64,000 nucleotides of DNA from Lachnospiraceae bacterium (GTDB taxonomy: Bacteria > Bacillota > Clostridia > Lachnospirales > Lachnospiraceae). The stretch lies in the NCBI GenBank assembly GCA_017517305.1, contig JAFWZV010000009.1, positions 1-64,000 on the forward strand, given 5' to 3'. The number at the start of each line of letters is the position of its first letter. Positions within the stretch are counted from its first letter, which is position 1. Of the stretch, positions 24,239 to 34,222 are shown piece by piece. The position numbers were made by a program, and so were the translations under genes. Below the pieces are notes generated by a model, which was not told the origin of the DNA, ran no database searches, and was given only the letters and a program-made list of their open reading frames with translations.

Positions 24239-25186
24239 CTAGGAATTTGCTACCGAAAGTAAAGGCATATATAGCTCATTTCCCCTCTCATCAAATATAT
24301 TTTCAATGCTTCCCACACCATTTGCGTCACTTAATACTATGTACCTATCGAAAACCCTCTCCTCCACCAATCTTCTGATAATAGGTCTAGTTCTAATATC
24401 ATCTATGGTAGAGCCATGAATAGTTGCCAATATACTGCAACCACAGTTTATAACATAAGAAATAGCCTCCATATCCTCTCTACTTCCTATCTCATCCACA
24501 GCAATAACCTTTGGATTCATGCTTCTTAGAAGCATCAGCATACCTGAAGCCTTTGGACATGCATCTAACACATCTGTCCTTATGCCAACATCATTTTGGG
24601 GCACACCCATATAACAGGCACTAATCTCTGAACGCTCATCTACCACACCTACATTTACTCCTTTAAAATAGCTATTTCCACCTGACACCAGTCTGATAAT
24701 ATCTCTAAGTAAGGTTGTTTTGCCACAGCCCGGTGGTGACACAATCAGTGTATTAAGCACCTTTCCCTTATTAATCATATAAGGCAGTGCTTTTAAACCA
24801 CAGCCCTTAATCTCATGTGCAACTCTAATATTTATAAAACTAATATGCTTCACACTCTTTACTCTCCCACTTTCCATAACTACCTGTCCTGTAAATCCAA
24901 CTCTATGACCACCTCTTACGGTAATATATCCTTGTCCTACCTCATTTTCATAGGCATAAAAGGAATAATTAGAAACCAAATCCAAGGTTGCCTTAATATC
25001 CTCTTTATTAACTATGTACTCTTCTCCTATATCGTTATTTAAAATATATTCTCCATCACTAAACTGAAGAATTGCAGGCTTATTAACCCTTAATCTAAGC
25101 TCCAGCAGGGATGCTTCGTCGATATTTTGCCTTGCAAATATATATCTTATAGACGGGGACAATAGTCCTCTAATACCATACTCCAT
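24239..25186 (-). CDS. spoIIIAA: Stage III sporulation protein AA, secretion-type ATPase
   Basis: A roughly 315-residue ATPase related to secretion ATPases that energises the SpoIIIA channel in the mother cell. Walker A is SPPGCGKTTLLRD near 155-168, and Walker B-like VIAVDEIGSREDMEA is near 230-245. The N-terminal region carries the signature YSFYAYENEVGQGYITVRGGHRVGFTG. The start is ATG 25186, preceded by GAGGTGG; a GTG at 25195 falls inside that ribosome site. It is the first gene of the eight-gene operon. Confidence 0.93.
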   Translation of the reverse strand: MEYGIRGLLSPSIRYIFARQNIDEASLLELRLRVNKPAILQFSDGEYILNNDIGEEYIVNKEDIKATLDLVSNYSFYAYENEVGQGYITVRGGHRVGFTGQVVMESGRVKSVKHISFINIRVAHEIKGCGLKALPYMINKGKVLNTLIVSPPGCGKTTLLRDIIRLVSGGNSYFKGVNVGVVDERSEISACYMGVPQNDVGIRTDVLDACPKASGMLMLLRSMNPKVIAVDEIGSREDMEAISYVINCGCSILATIHGSTIDDIRTRPIIRRLVEERVFDRYIVLSDANGVGSIENIFDERGNELYMPLLSVANS

Positions 25187-25203
25187 ATAATCCACCTCAT
25201 AAA

Positions 25204-25233
25204 TATATATGCTTCAAAACTAGCTTATATTCC
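25204..25233 (-). promoter_or_regulatory. Candidate sigma-E promoter for spoIIIA
   Basis: On the minus strand GGAATATA (25233-25226) and CATATATA (25211-25204) are separated by 14 bp, near the sigma-E pattern (ATATT, about 14 bp, CATACAHT). The Bacillus spoIIIA operon is sigma-E controlled. The match is approximate and the region is A/T-rich. Confidence 0.4.
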
Positions 25234-25242
25234 AAAAAATAG

Positions 25243-25271
25243 TTGAAAAATACATTGACATATATTACAAT
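25243..25271 (+). promoter_or_regulatory. Candidate sigma-A promoter for efp
   Basis: TTGAAA (25243-25248) and TACAAT (25266-25271) are spaced by 17 bp. An overlapping TTGACA at 25255-25260 with TATATG 15 bp on is an alternative. The AAGGAGG ribosome site begins at about 25289. Confidence 0.55.
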
Positions 25272-25301
25272 GTTTTATATGCGATTTTAAGGAGGATTAT
25301 T

Positions 25302-25859
25302 ATGGTTTCAGCAGGCGATTTTAGAAATGGTGTTACAATCGAGTTAGAGGGTAACGTATATCAGATTATTGAATTCCAGCATGTAAAGCCTGGAAAGGGC
25401 GCTGCTTTCGTTAGAACAAAGCTTAAGAATATCAAGTCAGGCGGTGTAGTTGAGAAGACTTTCCGTCCAACTGAGAAGTGTCCAAAGGCTCATATTGATA
25501 GAAAGGAAATGCAGTACTTATATTCAGATGGTGAGTTATTCAACTTTATGGATATGGAGACTTACGAGCAGATAGCTTTAAATGCAGATGTTATCGGTGA
25601 TGCTTTAAAGTTTGTTAAGGAGAATGAGATGTGTAAGATCGCTTCTCACAACGGACAGGTGTTCGCAGTTGAGCCACCACTCTTCGTTGAGCTTCTTATC
25701 ACTGAGTGTGAGCCAGGTGTTAAGGGTGATACTGCTACTGGTGCTACTAAGCCATGTACAGTTGAGACTGGTGCTACTCTTAACGTACCACTTTTCGTTA
25801 ACCAGGGCGATACTATTAAGATTGATACTAGAACTGGTGAGTACCTTTCAAGAGTATAA
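25302..25859 (+). CDS. efp: Translation elongation factor P
   Basis: EF-P relieves ribosome stalling at polyproline stretches. The 185-residue protein has the expected three beta-barrel domains. The domain I loop [16 protein letters not shown] holds the modifiable Lys near residue 32, and the C-terminal signature is [27 protein letters not shown] precedes the ATG. The codon use is that of a highly expressed gene. It is divergent from spoIIIAA, its usual neighbour in Clostridia. Confidence 0.97.
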   Translation: MVSAGDFRNGVTIELEGNVYQIIEFQHVKPGKGAAFVRTKLKNIKSGGVVEKTFRPTEKCPKAHIDRKEMQYLYSDGELFNFMDMETYEQIALNADVIGDALKFVKENEMCKIASHNGQVFAVEPPLFVELLITECEPGVKGDTATGATKPCTVETGATLNVPLFVNQGDTIKIDTRTGEYLSRV

Positions 25860-25864
25860 CTACC

Positions 25865-25989
25865 CTGAGACATGCAGAATATAAAAAAGGACGCGATTAA
25901 GCTTGCTTAAATCGTGTCCTTTCTTATATTCTATATGGTGAAGCCATTTACCGACTCGTAGCGTAGCGAAGAGGAGGTATATGTCTCAG
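25865..25989. repeat. 125-bp inverted-repeat region with terminator hairpin between efp and the aminopeptidase
   Basis: Outer arms CTGAGACAT (25865-25873) and ATGTCTCAG (25981-25989) are perfect inverted repeats. Inside, a long hairpin pairs AGAATATAA..AGGAC-G-CGATT with AATCG-T-GTCCT..TTATATTCT, with T residues following, and probably terminates efp and the convergent gene. A further segment contains the repeat CGTAGCGTAGCG. Bidirectional terminator function is likely; the origin of the outer repeat is unknown. Confidence 0.6.
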
Positions 25990-25994
25990 ATTAA

Positions 25995-27083
25995 TTACAT
26001 CAGAATTAAAACCTTCGGTGAATTAGCTAAGTTTTCATAACCATCATTGGTTACAACTATTAGGTCTTCTATTCGAACTCCGAATTCTCCAGGTAGATAT
26101 ATTCCAGGTTCTACGGATAAAACCATACCTGGCTCTAAAATTACATCGCATGACTTTGAAAATCTAGGTTCCTCATGAATATAAAGTCCAACTCCATGCC
26201 CTAATCCATGTCCAAAATATTCACCATAGCCTGCTTCTGCTATAAAATCTCTTGCAATCTTATCAATATCACTACATTTTACACCTGGTCTTATACATTT
26301 AAGAGCTGCTTTCTGAGCATATAAAACTGTATTATATATGTCTAATTGTTTCTCATTAATCTCATCACCCATATATACAGTTCTAGTCATATCAGAGCAA
26401 TATCCCTTATATATACATCCAAAATCTAAGGTAACAAAATCTCCCTCTTCTATAGCCTTATCTGTAGGTACTGCATGTGGCATAGATGAATTGGTACCTG
26501 AAGCAACAATTGTATCAAAGCTTAGACCATCTGCACCTAAGCTTTTCATAACGTACTCTAGTTCAAGAGCAACCTGCTTCTCTGTCATACCTACTTCAAT
26601 ATAATTAATAATATGATTAAAGGCTTCATCTCCTATAGCTTCAGCCTTGGCAATTAAATCTATCTCATCCTGAGATTTAATCATACGAAGCTTATTAACC
26701 ACATCACCTAGCTCTACAAGACTTACACTAGCTCCTAAAGCATCTGATAAAGCCTTATACTGGGTATATGATATTGATTTATCCTCAAAGCCCAAGGATA
26801 CTGTGTGGCTATCTTCAATTTTTTCCTCTAAAATTCTCTTAACAGTTTTGGAATAGCCATCCATTCCTATATCTATAATCTCAAAAGCTTTCGCTTCTAA
26901 ACTAGCCTGCTCAGTATATCTAGAATCAGTTAAAATATATGAGGTATCATTCACAACAAGAAGCATGCCTGTATGACCCTTGTAACCAGATATGTAATCT
27001 ATATTATAACCATCAGTTAGTATAACACCATCTAAGTCTTTTTCCTTTATTATATTATACAATCTCTGTAATCTATCATTCAT
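25995..27083 (-). CDS. Xaa-Pro aminopeptidase (M24 family)
   Basis: A metallopeptidase that removes an N-terminal residue preceding proline. An N-terminal creatinase-like domain covers about 1-125. The M24 pita-bread domain carries the metal ligands: two Asp in [17 protein letters not shown], His in [10 protein letters not shown], Glu in IHEEPR-VEPGIY and the final Glu in GVRIEDL. The length of about 362 residues is normal for the short YqhT/PepQ-like group, often found next to efp. The start is ATG 27083, with AAGGTGG eight bases upstream; the GTG at 27095 lies in that site. Confidence 0.9.
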   Translation of the reverse strand: MNDRLQRLYNIIKEKDLDGVILTDGYNIDYISGYKGHTGMLLVVNDTSYILTDSRYTEQASLEAKAFEIIDIGMDGYSKTVKRILEEKIEDSHTVSLGFEDKSISYTQYKALSDALGASVSLVELGDVVNKLRMIKSQDEIDLIAKAEAIGDEAFNHIINYIEVGMTEKQVALELEYVMKSLGADGLSFDTIVASGTNSSMPHAVPTDKAIEEGDFVTLDFGCIYKGYCSDMTRTVYMGDEINEKQLDIYNTVLYAQKAALKCIRPGVKCSDIDKIARDFIAEAGYGEYFGHGLGHGVGLYIHEEPRFSKSCDVILEPGMVLSVEPGIYLPGEFGVRIEDLIVVTNDGYENLANSPKVLILM

Positions 27084-27116
27084 ATCAAAATCCACCTTAA
27101 AATTATAATATATATT

Positions 27117-27145
27117 AATTTAACATACATTTTACTTAATGTGAA
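27117..27145 (-). promoter_or_regulatory. Candidate promoter for the Xaa-Pro aminopeptidase
   Basis: On the minus strand TTCACA (27145-27140) and TAAATT (27122-27117) are 17 bp apart, about 35 bases before the start codon. The -10 is imperfect. Confidence 0.4.
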
Positions 27146-27210
27146 GATAATCGTTATTATAAAATCATCTTTACTCTCATAGAAATAATTTAAAGAACCG
27201 ATTTCAAGAA

Positions 27211-27242
27211 CAAAAAAGAGGTGAAGATTTCTCTTCACCTCT
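27211..27242 (-). terminator. Terminator at the end of the type IV pilus operon
   Basis: A perfect 11-bp stem, AGAGGTGAAGA/TCTTCACCTCT, with a 4-base loop is followed on the minus strand by six T residues. It lies 20 bases after the stop of the 1996-residue gene. Confidence 0.88.
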
Positions 27243-27261
27243 AAAAAACTCATATTATTTT

Positions 27262-30200
27262 TTAAGTTAAGTTGAATAACTTATCCTTAAGCTGAATCTT
27301 AATTCGTGCATAAGACTTCTTGCCGTTTGAATCCTCAACCTCAATTACAATGTAAGTATAGCTTCCACCATAAGGAGTGAAGTACTCTTCACGAAGCTTT
27401 AATACTGGAAGTGGCATCTTCTTACCATCGATTTCGATGTATGAAAGACCACTATTTACATTGTTCTGAGTCTCAAAGTCGTATACATTTTCCTCATTGT
27501 CGTATACATACTGTCCATTAGAGAACTTATTGTACTTCATCTCGTAAGCAATCTTAGAGATTAAATCTTCTCTAGAATATCTGTATACATAGGTTAATGT
27601 ATTCTTCAATACCTGGTTACCATACCACTCAAGTATAAGTGGATGATCATCATCAGCTTCATATTCGTTTATAGTCTTTGTAAATTCAGCTACGTCCATA
27701 GGACAATCTAAATCGTAGTAGATTCTTACTCTCTCTACCTGTGCTGAATCGTCAAGTCTTACACGGAAGCTAAACTCAGGATACTCATTAACATCATCAA
27801 CCTTAACAACGTATAATCCATCTTCAACCTCTACATACTTCTTATTAAGTAAGAGATCCTTGGTACTCTCATAATCATATACGTCAATACCTGGTGACTT
27901 AACACTAGGCTTTACAGAGTTACAGATAATGTTGATGTAAAGTCTTCTCTCATCATTATTATCCTTAAGAACTCCTGTAACGTTTGCATGACCAGCACCA
28001 CAATAATTGAAGTTTCTATAAGTATAGATAAAGTAGTTATCCATACCATCGTTAGGAGATGCTGCATATATTGATGAACCTTCCTTAGCACCAGATCCAC
28101 CACCTAAAGAATACCAAACTGTAAGGTTTCTATCCTCTAAGTCAAGAGCATATGCCTGTGTATGTGTAGCTGAAATATTAAGCTGATCAGATAATGTGAA
28201 TGGGTAAAGTGTTACAATACCCTTATTTGTCTGACTTGCCTTGTTAGAACCATGACTACCATCAAGCTTATGTGCTACATATGTTGTATCATTTCTCATC
28301 CAGAACGCCGCTGTAGCCCAATCCTGTTCAGCATATCTATATGGTAACTTATCAACATGATCTGCACCATTGGTCTGTGGCATAGCCGCTGCATCTGTAT
28401 AAACATCAGCAGTTAAGTAACGTCCACTAATACCACCTATTGGAATAACTGCACCTACATCTGTGCTCCAATTTGTATACTTACCAGGTGTAGTTGATGT
28501 GCCTCCCACAACTGACATATCAGTCATAAAGTATACATCATCTCCATCTGCATCAGTAGTCATATATGGAACATAATAGCTAAGTGCTAATCTATCCTGT
28601 AAATCCTTTGCAGTATCATTGTCTGCATTATCATCATCAGTTACAAGCTTAGAAGTATCTACTGTCATATGGTTTCTATCCATACCTGAATACTTTCTGA
28701 TTAGGTTTGTTAAGTTAACAGAACCCACATCAGAATACTTAGTAACTGTATCGTGGAACAAGAATACCTTACCATCACTCATCATATGATACTCAAGATC
28801 AAATAACGCGTTATCAGCCTTTACTGTCTTGCCATTAACCTTTACAGTTTCATGAGTAACAGTGTAATTTGGAATAGTCACCTTATAGTTACCATTCTCA
28901 TCTGTTACAGCGATAGCTGCATATACAGTTGCATTACTATCCCAGCCAACTGTTCCTAATACTTGAACAAGTACTGACTGATTAGCAATTGCGTCTCCGT
29001 TTGGAGCCTGCATTACACCACTTATCTCTATATTACCAGCACCTGTGCCTGATGATACAATTGTTGGTGTAGGTGTTGCCAATATATAATTACCCCACTG
29101 CTCAGCTAAACCAATATTCATAGTAACCTGTCTAGCTGTACCTGGAATACTAATCTCATTTGTACTACTTGAATAGCTGTAACTAGCAATCTTAATTCTA
29201 AGGCTGTCTGATACTGTCTTAATCTCATTAGACTGTACTATATCATCATTTGCAAAGTCCTCTGAAGCACCGATTACAACCATATCATAGTTTTCATAGA
29301 TCCATTTACTTCCACTGATATATCTTGAATACTTCTTATACTCATTATTTGCATTGATTTCCTCATCCTTAAGCTGAATATACTTAGCATAAAGAGTATT
29401 AATTTTTTCCTCTCTACCCCAGTATCCAGTGTACTTACCATTATCAATACAATAGAAATCCCAGTAATGTCTAGTCTCAAGCAATCTATCAACCTCTGAT
29501 CCTAAGAATGTACCTGCACCTAATGTATCTCTAAATGCTATCAATGCATTTCTAAGCTCAATCTCTGCATCAAGAGTTGACATTGTATAACCAGTTTCCT
29601 TTATCTGAGCTTCAGATGGCTTAACAGTCTCATCTGTTGAATTTAAGGTAACCTTTAATTCATCTAAATAATCATAATCAGCAAACGCAATCTCCAAATC
29701 TGCTTCAGTATACTTAATTAATGAATTACTAAGTACCATATACTTTGTATTGGCAACCTTCTGCTTAGCCTCATAATCAGCTGTAGCAACTGACTTAACC
29801 ATAGCCAACTTCTCTTCTGATGTCTTTGCATCCTCATATGCCTTATACTCGTCTGTACCCTCAGCATATGGATTAGTTGCTATAGCATCTGCGATGGCCT
29901 GAGCCTTTTCATTCTCGTCAGTAATTGTAGAGAAATCATAGCTTGCTGCATGAGCCTCATCTGCGGCAACAACAAACTCGCTTCGCATCATAATATCAAG
30001 ATCAAAATCATATCTATCACTTACTTCATCTGCAAGATTTGAATCCCAATCATCTGCACCGATAGCATCTACTGTTACGCCACCAGATGTAAAGGTTTTT
30101 AAAGTAGTAGTATTCTCATCTGTATATACATGTAATGATGAATCATACTTTACTATTCCAAACTCATGCTCATGTAAACCTAAATAATTCTTATATATAG

Positions 30201-33200
30201 TACCCTGTGCAGACATTCCGCCTGGCTTATCAAAGTAGTTACCAGAATAAAGATTTGCATAAGACATTCTCTTATTATCAGAAGTAGGATTATACTCTAA
30301 TCTTCTATATGCCTGCTGACAGATTGTACAGAAGTACAATGAGTTTGATCCCTCTGCACCTTCACCATCTTCCTTTGAGCCTCCGTTTGAAGTATCTCCT
30401 GCCTGATCAAAGTCACCAGGAAGAATCTGAAGAACTCTTACCTTCTGCTTACTAGCAGAATCAGGTGAAATATATGATATACCTGTTACACTAGTTTCCT
30501 GCTTTGATGTATTATCAACAACTGATAATTTCCAGTATATTGGTCCTGAGAAATCATCTGAAATATCATCTGCAGTAAGTGATAATTTTGTACCACTTGT
30601 TGACTTCATATCCTCGTTCTCGTCGAATACGCTGTTTCCATCATCATCTACATAAAGTGTAACAGTGTAGTTCTTAGAACCAGAAATCTTATAAGCAAAT
30701 GTCATAGGATTTGTATCTATATCTATATATGATGACTTATCATACATATTATAGATAGCTGGTGACTGAGTTAATGTAAGCTTTGGTCTCTGTGATGAAT
30801 CTAAGTAAAGCTGATGGAGCATATCAACAGATGTCTTATCAAATACCTTTACATAACCAGTCTGAGTTGAACCATAATCTCCACCATTGCTATCTGTATC
30901 AGTAGCAAGAGTTTCATTAAAGCTCCATAAGATGTTCTTCTTAACATCCTTAGCTTCACATCTACTTAAAGAATCACAATAATCCATAAACTTGTACATA
31001 TTAGAATCTGGATCAATACTATTCTGTAAGTAATTCTTTGACTTAGATTTGAAGCTTCCATCAGTATTAAGTTCCTTAGTAACAGCCTGATCATATCCAT
31101 ATGTTGCTCTTGAACTAAATACAACTGGCATTCCAGCATTTACATAGTCTTTAAGCTGATTCAAATTAGCATATGAAATATCATTACCATTTAAAAGTGA
31201 AAAACTACTAACTGACTTGCCATTAATAACAGCATTAGCTGCTGGTGTTCCTACAGTATGATCTCCACCCTGGTTCTTATTAGCTGTAAGATTAACCTGT
31301 ATAGGATCACCATTGTGTGAATACATATCATATACAGGAAGCTTCTTAAGATCCTCTGAATTATCTCTTACTACTACTCCATTCTCGTAATATGGCTTGA
31401 AATAATCTAAGTTCTTATCACTTGAATTATTATTACCAAATCTAGAACGTTCCATAGCACTCTTAAGAGCTGATATGTTACCACCAATATAAACTAAATC
31501 ATACTTTCCAAGAATATCCTCCTTAGTAGAAGCAAGCTGCTCTGAGGACATCTGTACAAGTGTAACCTGGTCAACTGTAAGACCAAATGCATGTGCAATC
31601 TTAGCCTTTGAAAGCTCCCAAGCATAATACTCTGTACCTTCATCAAGCTCTTCCTTAGTTTTACCATTCATAACCTCAGAAGGAACTGTATAGTAATCGT
31701 TTTTGCTTTCAGCAAGAGCTGTATCTATAGGATAACATGGCTGAATCTCAAGAACAGTGAACTTATTAGCTGAACCATTCTGACCACCATTTCCTCTAAA
31801 TGCTGATGCATTAATAAGGTCTGCAATTACCTTACAAGTAGCAGCACTCTTACTACCAGCTATAATACTAAACTGTGTACTGTCAGTTATCAAAATATTC
31901 TCATATCTTGCCTGACCTGTATTAGTAGCTACCATATAGAACAACTCAGAGTAATTTGTCTTCTGCTGAACAGCAGCATTTCCTCCTGTTGTACCTGAAC
32001 CTGAGCTACTTGGTGTCTCAGTAGCAAGCTTAGATGAGTAAATCATATTTACTCTACCATACATAGCTGCTGAAAACTTATTATAGATCGCAGAATTATC
32101 ATTGGCACAATCGCCCTCTATGATTACTAAGTCATACGCATCCAATGATAAATCAGCAACTTCTGCTACAGTTACTGTAGTAACTCTCACATAATGTGGA
32201 CGTATCTTCTTAGCATTATATACACTGTTATATACGCTTGTACCCTGAATATCATATACATCGCCTTCAACAGCAACATCACTCATATCCTCAAGGTTTG
32301 TAAGCTTTGGCTTAGTGTATACATCAGCCAACAGCGCATCTGACATAGTCTTAGAACCAGCAGATACAATAAGGAATTCAGCCATATTGTACTTATGCTC
32401 GGCATCCATAGCTGTTGCATCTGTCTTCTCAGTTACAACAGTCCAATTCTGCTGCTTCTTATCACCATTGATAGCAAGATAGTTTGAATCATCCTTAGAA
32501 GCTACAAAATCAGCAGCTGACTGACCATCAGTCCACTTAAATGTATAGTAGTACTTACCAGACTTATCAAATACCTTAGCAATAAGCTTTGCAAAGCTGT
32601 ACTTTGAACTAGTAACTGGAGCGTCAGGATCAGTATTACCTGGATCATCTTCCTCAGCTGACTCACCAATATTATCAATAACCAGTGGCTTGTAATCTCC
32701 TACTGCATATGTATGAAGGAAGTTATACAATTCCTCACCCATATCATTTGTATTGCTATAAGGAGTACCAGCATCGTTACTTACATAGATGAAATCTGCA
32801 TTAGAAACTATTGCAAGATTTTCCTCGTTCTCATCCTTAAGCTGACTAACACTAAAATATTTGTAATCAATATTATTAGGATTCATATCCTGAAGAGCCA
32901 TTGACTTGTTACCATTAATAACAAACTCCTCAAAATCTCCATAAATATCCTGTGCGTCATCTTTACCAAGTACCATACGCTTGAAAGCTGTACCACTTGT
33001 TGGTTCAGCACCTGAACCAATCTCTACAATCCTATACACAGGATTAACATCTGTACCTGTAGCATAAGAATTCTCAATTATATTATCGATGTTAGAATTC
33101 GTATCAACTGTTGCTGAAACAAATACTGCATCATCACTAAATTCACCCTTTTTATCATCACCTGCAAGAGAGAAGGAAACTATGGTAACAGCTAAAGCCA

Positions 33201-33252
33201 TAACTAGCATTACTGCAAGGGCAGAAATTGTTATTTTTAAATTTCTTTTCAT
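27262..33252 (-). CDS. Giant exported protein of the type IV pilus locus (DUF5057-like), possible pilus tip protein
   Basis: A 1996-residue protein with an N-terminal signal or anchor helix (ISALAVMLVMALAVTIVSFSLA, about 9-30). Three sections open with a similar strand: YRIVEIGSG (about 72), FTVLEIQPCYP (about 499) and VRVLQILPGDF (about 937). The first two sections contain Rossmann-like segments such as YDLVIIEGD and YDLVYIGGN. CTICQQAY (about 972) is a lone Cys pair. A carboxypeptidase-regulatory-like beta domain covers about 1407-1480. FNYCGAGHANVTG near 1754 recalls DUF5057 proteins (from memory). No sortase motif or C-terminal membrane helix is seen. It is last in the pilus operon, 16 bp after a PilW-like gene, which matches the position of pilY1 in other bacteria. 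GGAGG precedes the ATG. Confidence 0.6.
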   Translation of the reverse strand: MKRNLKITISALAVMLVMALAVTIVSFSLAGDDKKGEFSDDAVFVSATVDTNSNIDNIIENSYATGTDVNPVYRIVEIGSGAEPTSGTAFKRMVLGKDDAQDIYGDFEEFVINGNKSMALQDMNPNNIDYKYFSVSQLKDENEENLAIVSNADFIYVSNDAGTPYSNTNDMGEELYNFLHTYAVGDYKPLVIDNIGESAEEDDPGNTDPDAPVTSSKYSFAKLIAKVFDKSGKYYYTFKWTDGQSAADFVASKDDSNYLAINGDKKQQNWTVVTEKTDATAMDAEHKYNMAEFLIVSAGSKTMSDALLADVYTKPKLTNLEDMSDVAVEGDVYDIQGTSVYNSVYNAKKIRPHYVRVTTVTVAEVADLSLDAYDLVIIEGDCANDNSAIYNKFSAAMYGRVNMIYSSKLATETPSSSGSGTTGGNAAVQQKTNYSELFYMVATNTGQARYENILITDSTQFSIIAGSKSAATCKVIADLINASAFRGNGGQNGSANKFTVLEIQPCYPIDTALAESKNDYYTVPSEVMNGKTKEELDEGTEYYAWELSKAKIAHAFGLTVDQVTLVQMSSEQLASTKEDILGKYDLVYIGGNISALKSAMERSRFGNNNSSDKNLDYFKPYYENGVVVRDNSEDLKKLPVYDMYSHNGDPIQVNLTANKNQGGDHTVGTPAANAVINGKSVSSFSLLNGNDISYANLNQLKDYVNAGMPVVFSSRATYGYDQAVTKELNTDGSFKSKSKNYLQNSIDPDSNMYKFMDYCDSLSRCEAKDVKKNILWSFNETLATDTDSNGGDYGSTQTGYVKVFDKTSVDMLHQLYLDSSQRPKLTLTQSPAIYNMYDKSSYIDIDTNPMTFAYKISGSKNYTVTLYVDDDGNSVFDENEDMKSTSGTKLSLTADDISDDFSGPIYWKLSVVDNTSKQETSVTGISYISPDSASKQKVRVLQILPGDFDQAGDTSNGGSKEDGEGAEGSNSLYFCTICQQAYRRLEYNPTSDNKRMSYANLYSGNYFDKPGGMSAQGTIYKNYLGLHEHEFGIVKYDSSLHVYTDENTTTLKTFTSGGVTVDAIGADDWDSNLADEVSDRYDFDLDIMMRSEFVVAADEAHAASYDFSTITDENEKAQAIADAIATNPYAEGTDEYKAYEDAKTSEEKLAMVKSVATADYEAKQKVANTKYMVLSNSLIKYTEADLEIAFADYDYLDELKVTLNSTDETVKPSEAQIKETGYTMSTLDAEIELRNALIAFRDTLGAGTFLGSEVDRLLETRHYWDFYCIDNGKYTGYWGREEKINTLYAKYIQLKDEEINANNEYKKYSRYISGSKWIYENYDMVVIGASEDFANDDIVQSNEIKTVSDSLRIKIASYSYSSSTNEISIPGTARQVTMNIGLAEQWGNYILATPTPTIVSSGTGAGNIEISGVMQAPNGDAIANQSVLVQVLGTVGWDSNATVYAAIAVTDENGNYKVTIPNYTVTHETVKVNGKTVKADNALFDLEYHMMSDGKVFLFHDTVTKYSDVGSVNLTNLIRKYSGMDRNHMTVDTSKLVTDDDNADNDTAKDLQDRLALSYYVPYMTTDADGDDVYFMTDMSVVGGTSTTPGKYTNWSTDVGAVIPIGGISGRYLTADVYTDAAAMPQTNGADHVDKLPYRYAEQDWATAAFWMRNDTTYVAHKLDGSHGSNKASQTNKGIVTLYPFTLSDQLNISATHTQAYALDLEDRNLTVWYSLGGGSGAKEGSSIYAASPNDGMDNYFIYTYRNFNYCGAGHANVTGVLKDNNDERRLYINIICNSVKPSVKSPGIDVYDYESTKDLLLNKKYVEVEDGLYVVKVDDVNEYPEFSFRVRLDDSAQVERVRIYYDLDCPMDVAEFTKTINEYEADDDHPLILEWYGNQVLKNTLTYVYRYSREDLISKIAYEMKYNKFSNGQYVYDNEENVYDFETQNNVNSGLSYIEIDGKKMPLPVLKLREEYFTPYGGSYTYIVIEVEDSNGKKSYARIKIQLKDKLFNLT

Positions 33253-33267
33253 TATGCTTTTACCTCC

Positions 33268-34203
33268 TTAATTATCCTTTCCCTTTAATACATAGGAATT
33301 TCTTAAATTTATCATACCATTTGTTGTATAGGTCATATTCTTGTCATTAAACATAAGGTTAACTCCTATGGCACCATCCTTAACATCCACTGTTACTGTA
33401 CAGCCAGATATCTCAGCTGGGCTTGTTCCTGTTGTCTTAACATAGCTTAAACCTGTGTTATAAATACAAGTCTGCTTTGTGCTAGCAGTTAAACTTGAAT
33501 CTACAGGATCTACTACATCATTTAAATCAGTCATATACTTATACTGCTTCTCATAGTACATATTGCTACCCTCGAAGGTATAAATATTAACCATATCATC
33601 ATTTGCCTGGAATACATAATCTGAGCTGGATGCCACCCTAATCATACTTACATCTTCATTAACTGGACCTCCAGTTGCAAATGTATTCTTCATACTGTAT
33701 CCACCTGAGCCATTTAATGTCTCGCTAGGTACAAAGTTCAAATCTATAGGTGCTGATGTCATTATGGCAATCTTCTTAACATATATAACATCATCTGCAT
33801 CAAGATCTGAGAAATATTTAATCTTAGCAGTTGTATCAAAGCTACCAAGTCCAAACACCTTCGGATTTAACTTAAGGTATTCAACCATCTCACTATCTTT
33901 TACATAATATGTAAGAGCTGGTGTAGCACCCATGTCTGCTCCTGGCACTGAGAAGTTATAAGGTGTTGATGATTCATAACCAACTATTACAACCTCCTTA
34001 GACTGCATAATAGAATCAGTAATCTGATTATATGTCTGCTGTGCTGAGGTGTGAACTCTAATCTCTGCTTTCTGCTTTCTATGACTTGCAACACTACTAC
34101 CCATAAGAGTACCAACTGCTGTCATAAGAAAGGCTAAAACAGCCATAGCAATAATTAACTCTACGAGAGTAAAACCGCTATTATTATTCTTATTATTCTT
34201 CAC
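33268..34203 (-). CDS. Prepilin-like minor pilin, PilW/GspJ-like
   Basis: A 311-residue protein with a type III prepilin leader, cleaved after Gly in NNNSG before FTLVELIIAMAVLAFLMTAV; Phe1 and Glu5 are present. The remainder is a large beta-rich domain beginning with HRKQKAEIRVHTSAQQTYNQITDSI. The size and position suggest a GspJ/PilW-type minor pilin; this is inferred from context, not motif. The start is GTG 34203 with GGAGGGG seven bases upstream. Confidence 0.75.
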   Translation of the reverse strand: MKNNKNNNSGFTLVELIIAMAVLAFLMTAVGTLMGSSVASHRKQKAEIRVHTSAQQTYNQITDSIMQSKEVVIVGYESSTPYNFSVPGADMGATPALTYYVKDSEMVEYLKLNPKVFGLGSFDTTAKIKYFSDLDADDVIYVKKIAIMTSAPIDLNFVPSETLNGSGGYSMKNTFATGGPVNEDVSMIRVASSSDYVFQANDDMVNIYTFEGSNMYYEKQYKYMTDLNDVVDPVDSSLTASTKQTCIYNTGLSYVKTTGTSPAEISGCTVTVDVKDGAIGVNLMFNDKNMTYTTNGMINLRNSYVLKGKDN

Positions 34204-34222
34204 AGTTTATCCCCTCCTTGAA

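Noticed and set aside
27262..33252. Giant protein as a sortase-anchored adhesin
   Set aside because: No LPxTG-like motif, C-terminal hydrophobic helix or basic tail is visible at its end.
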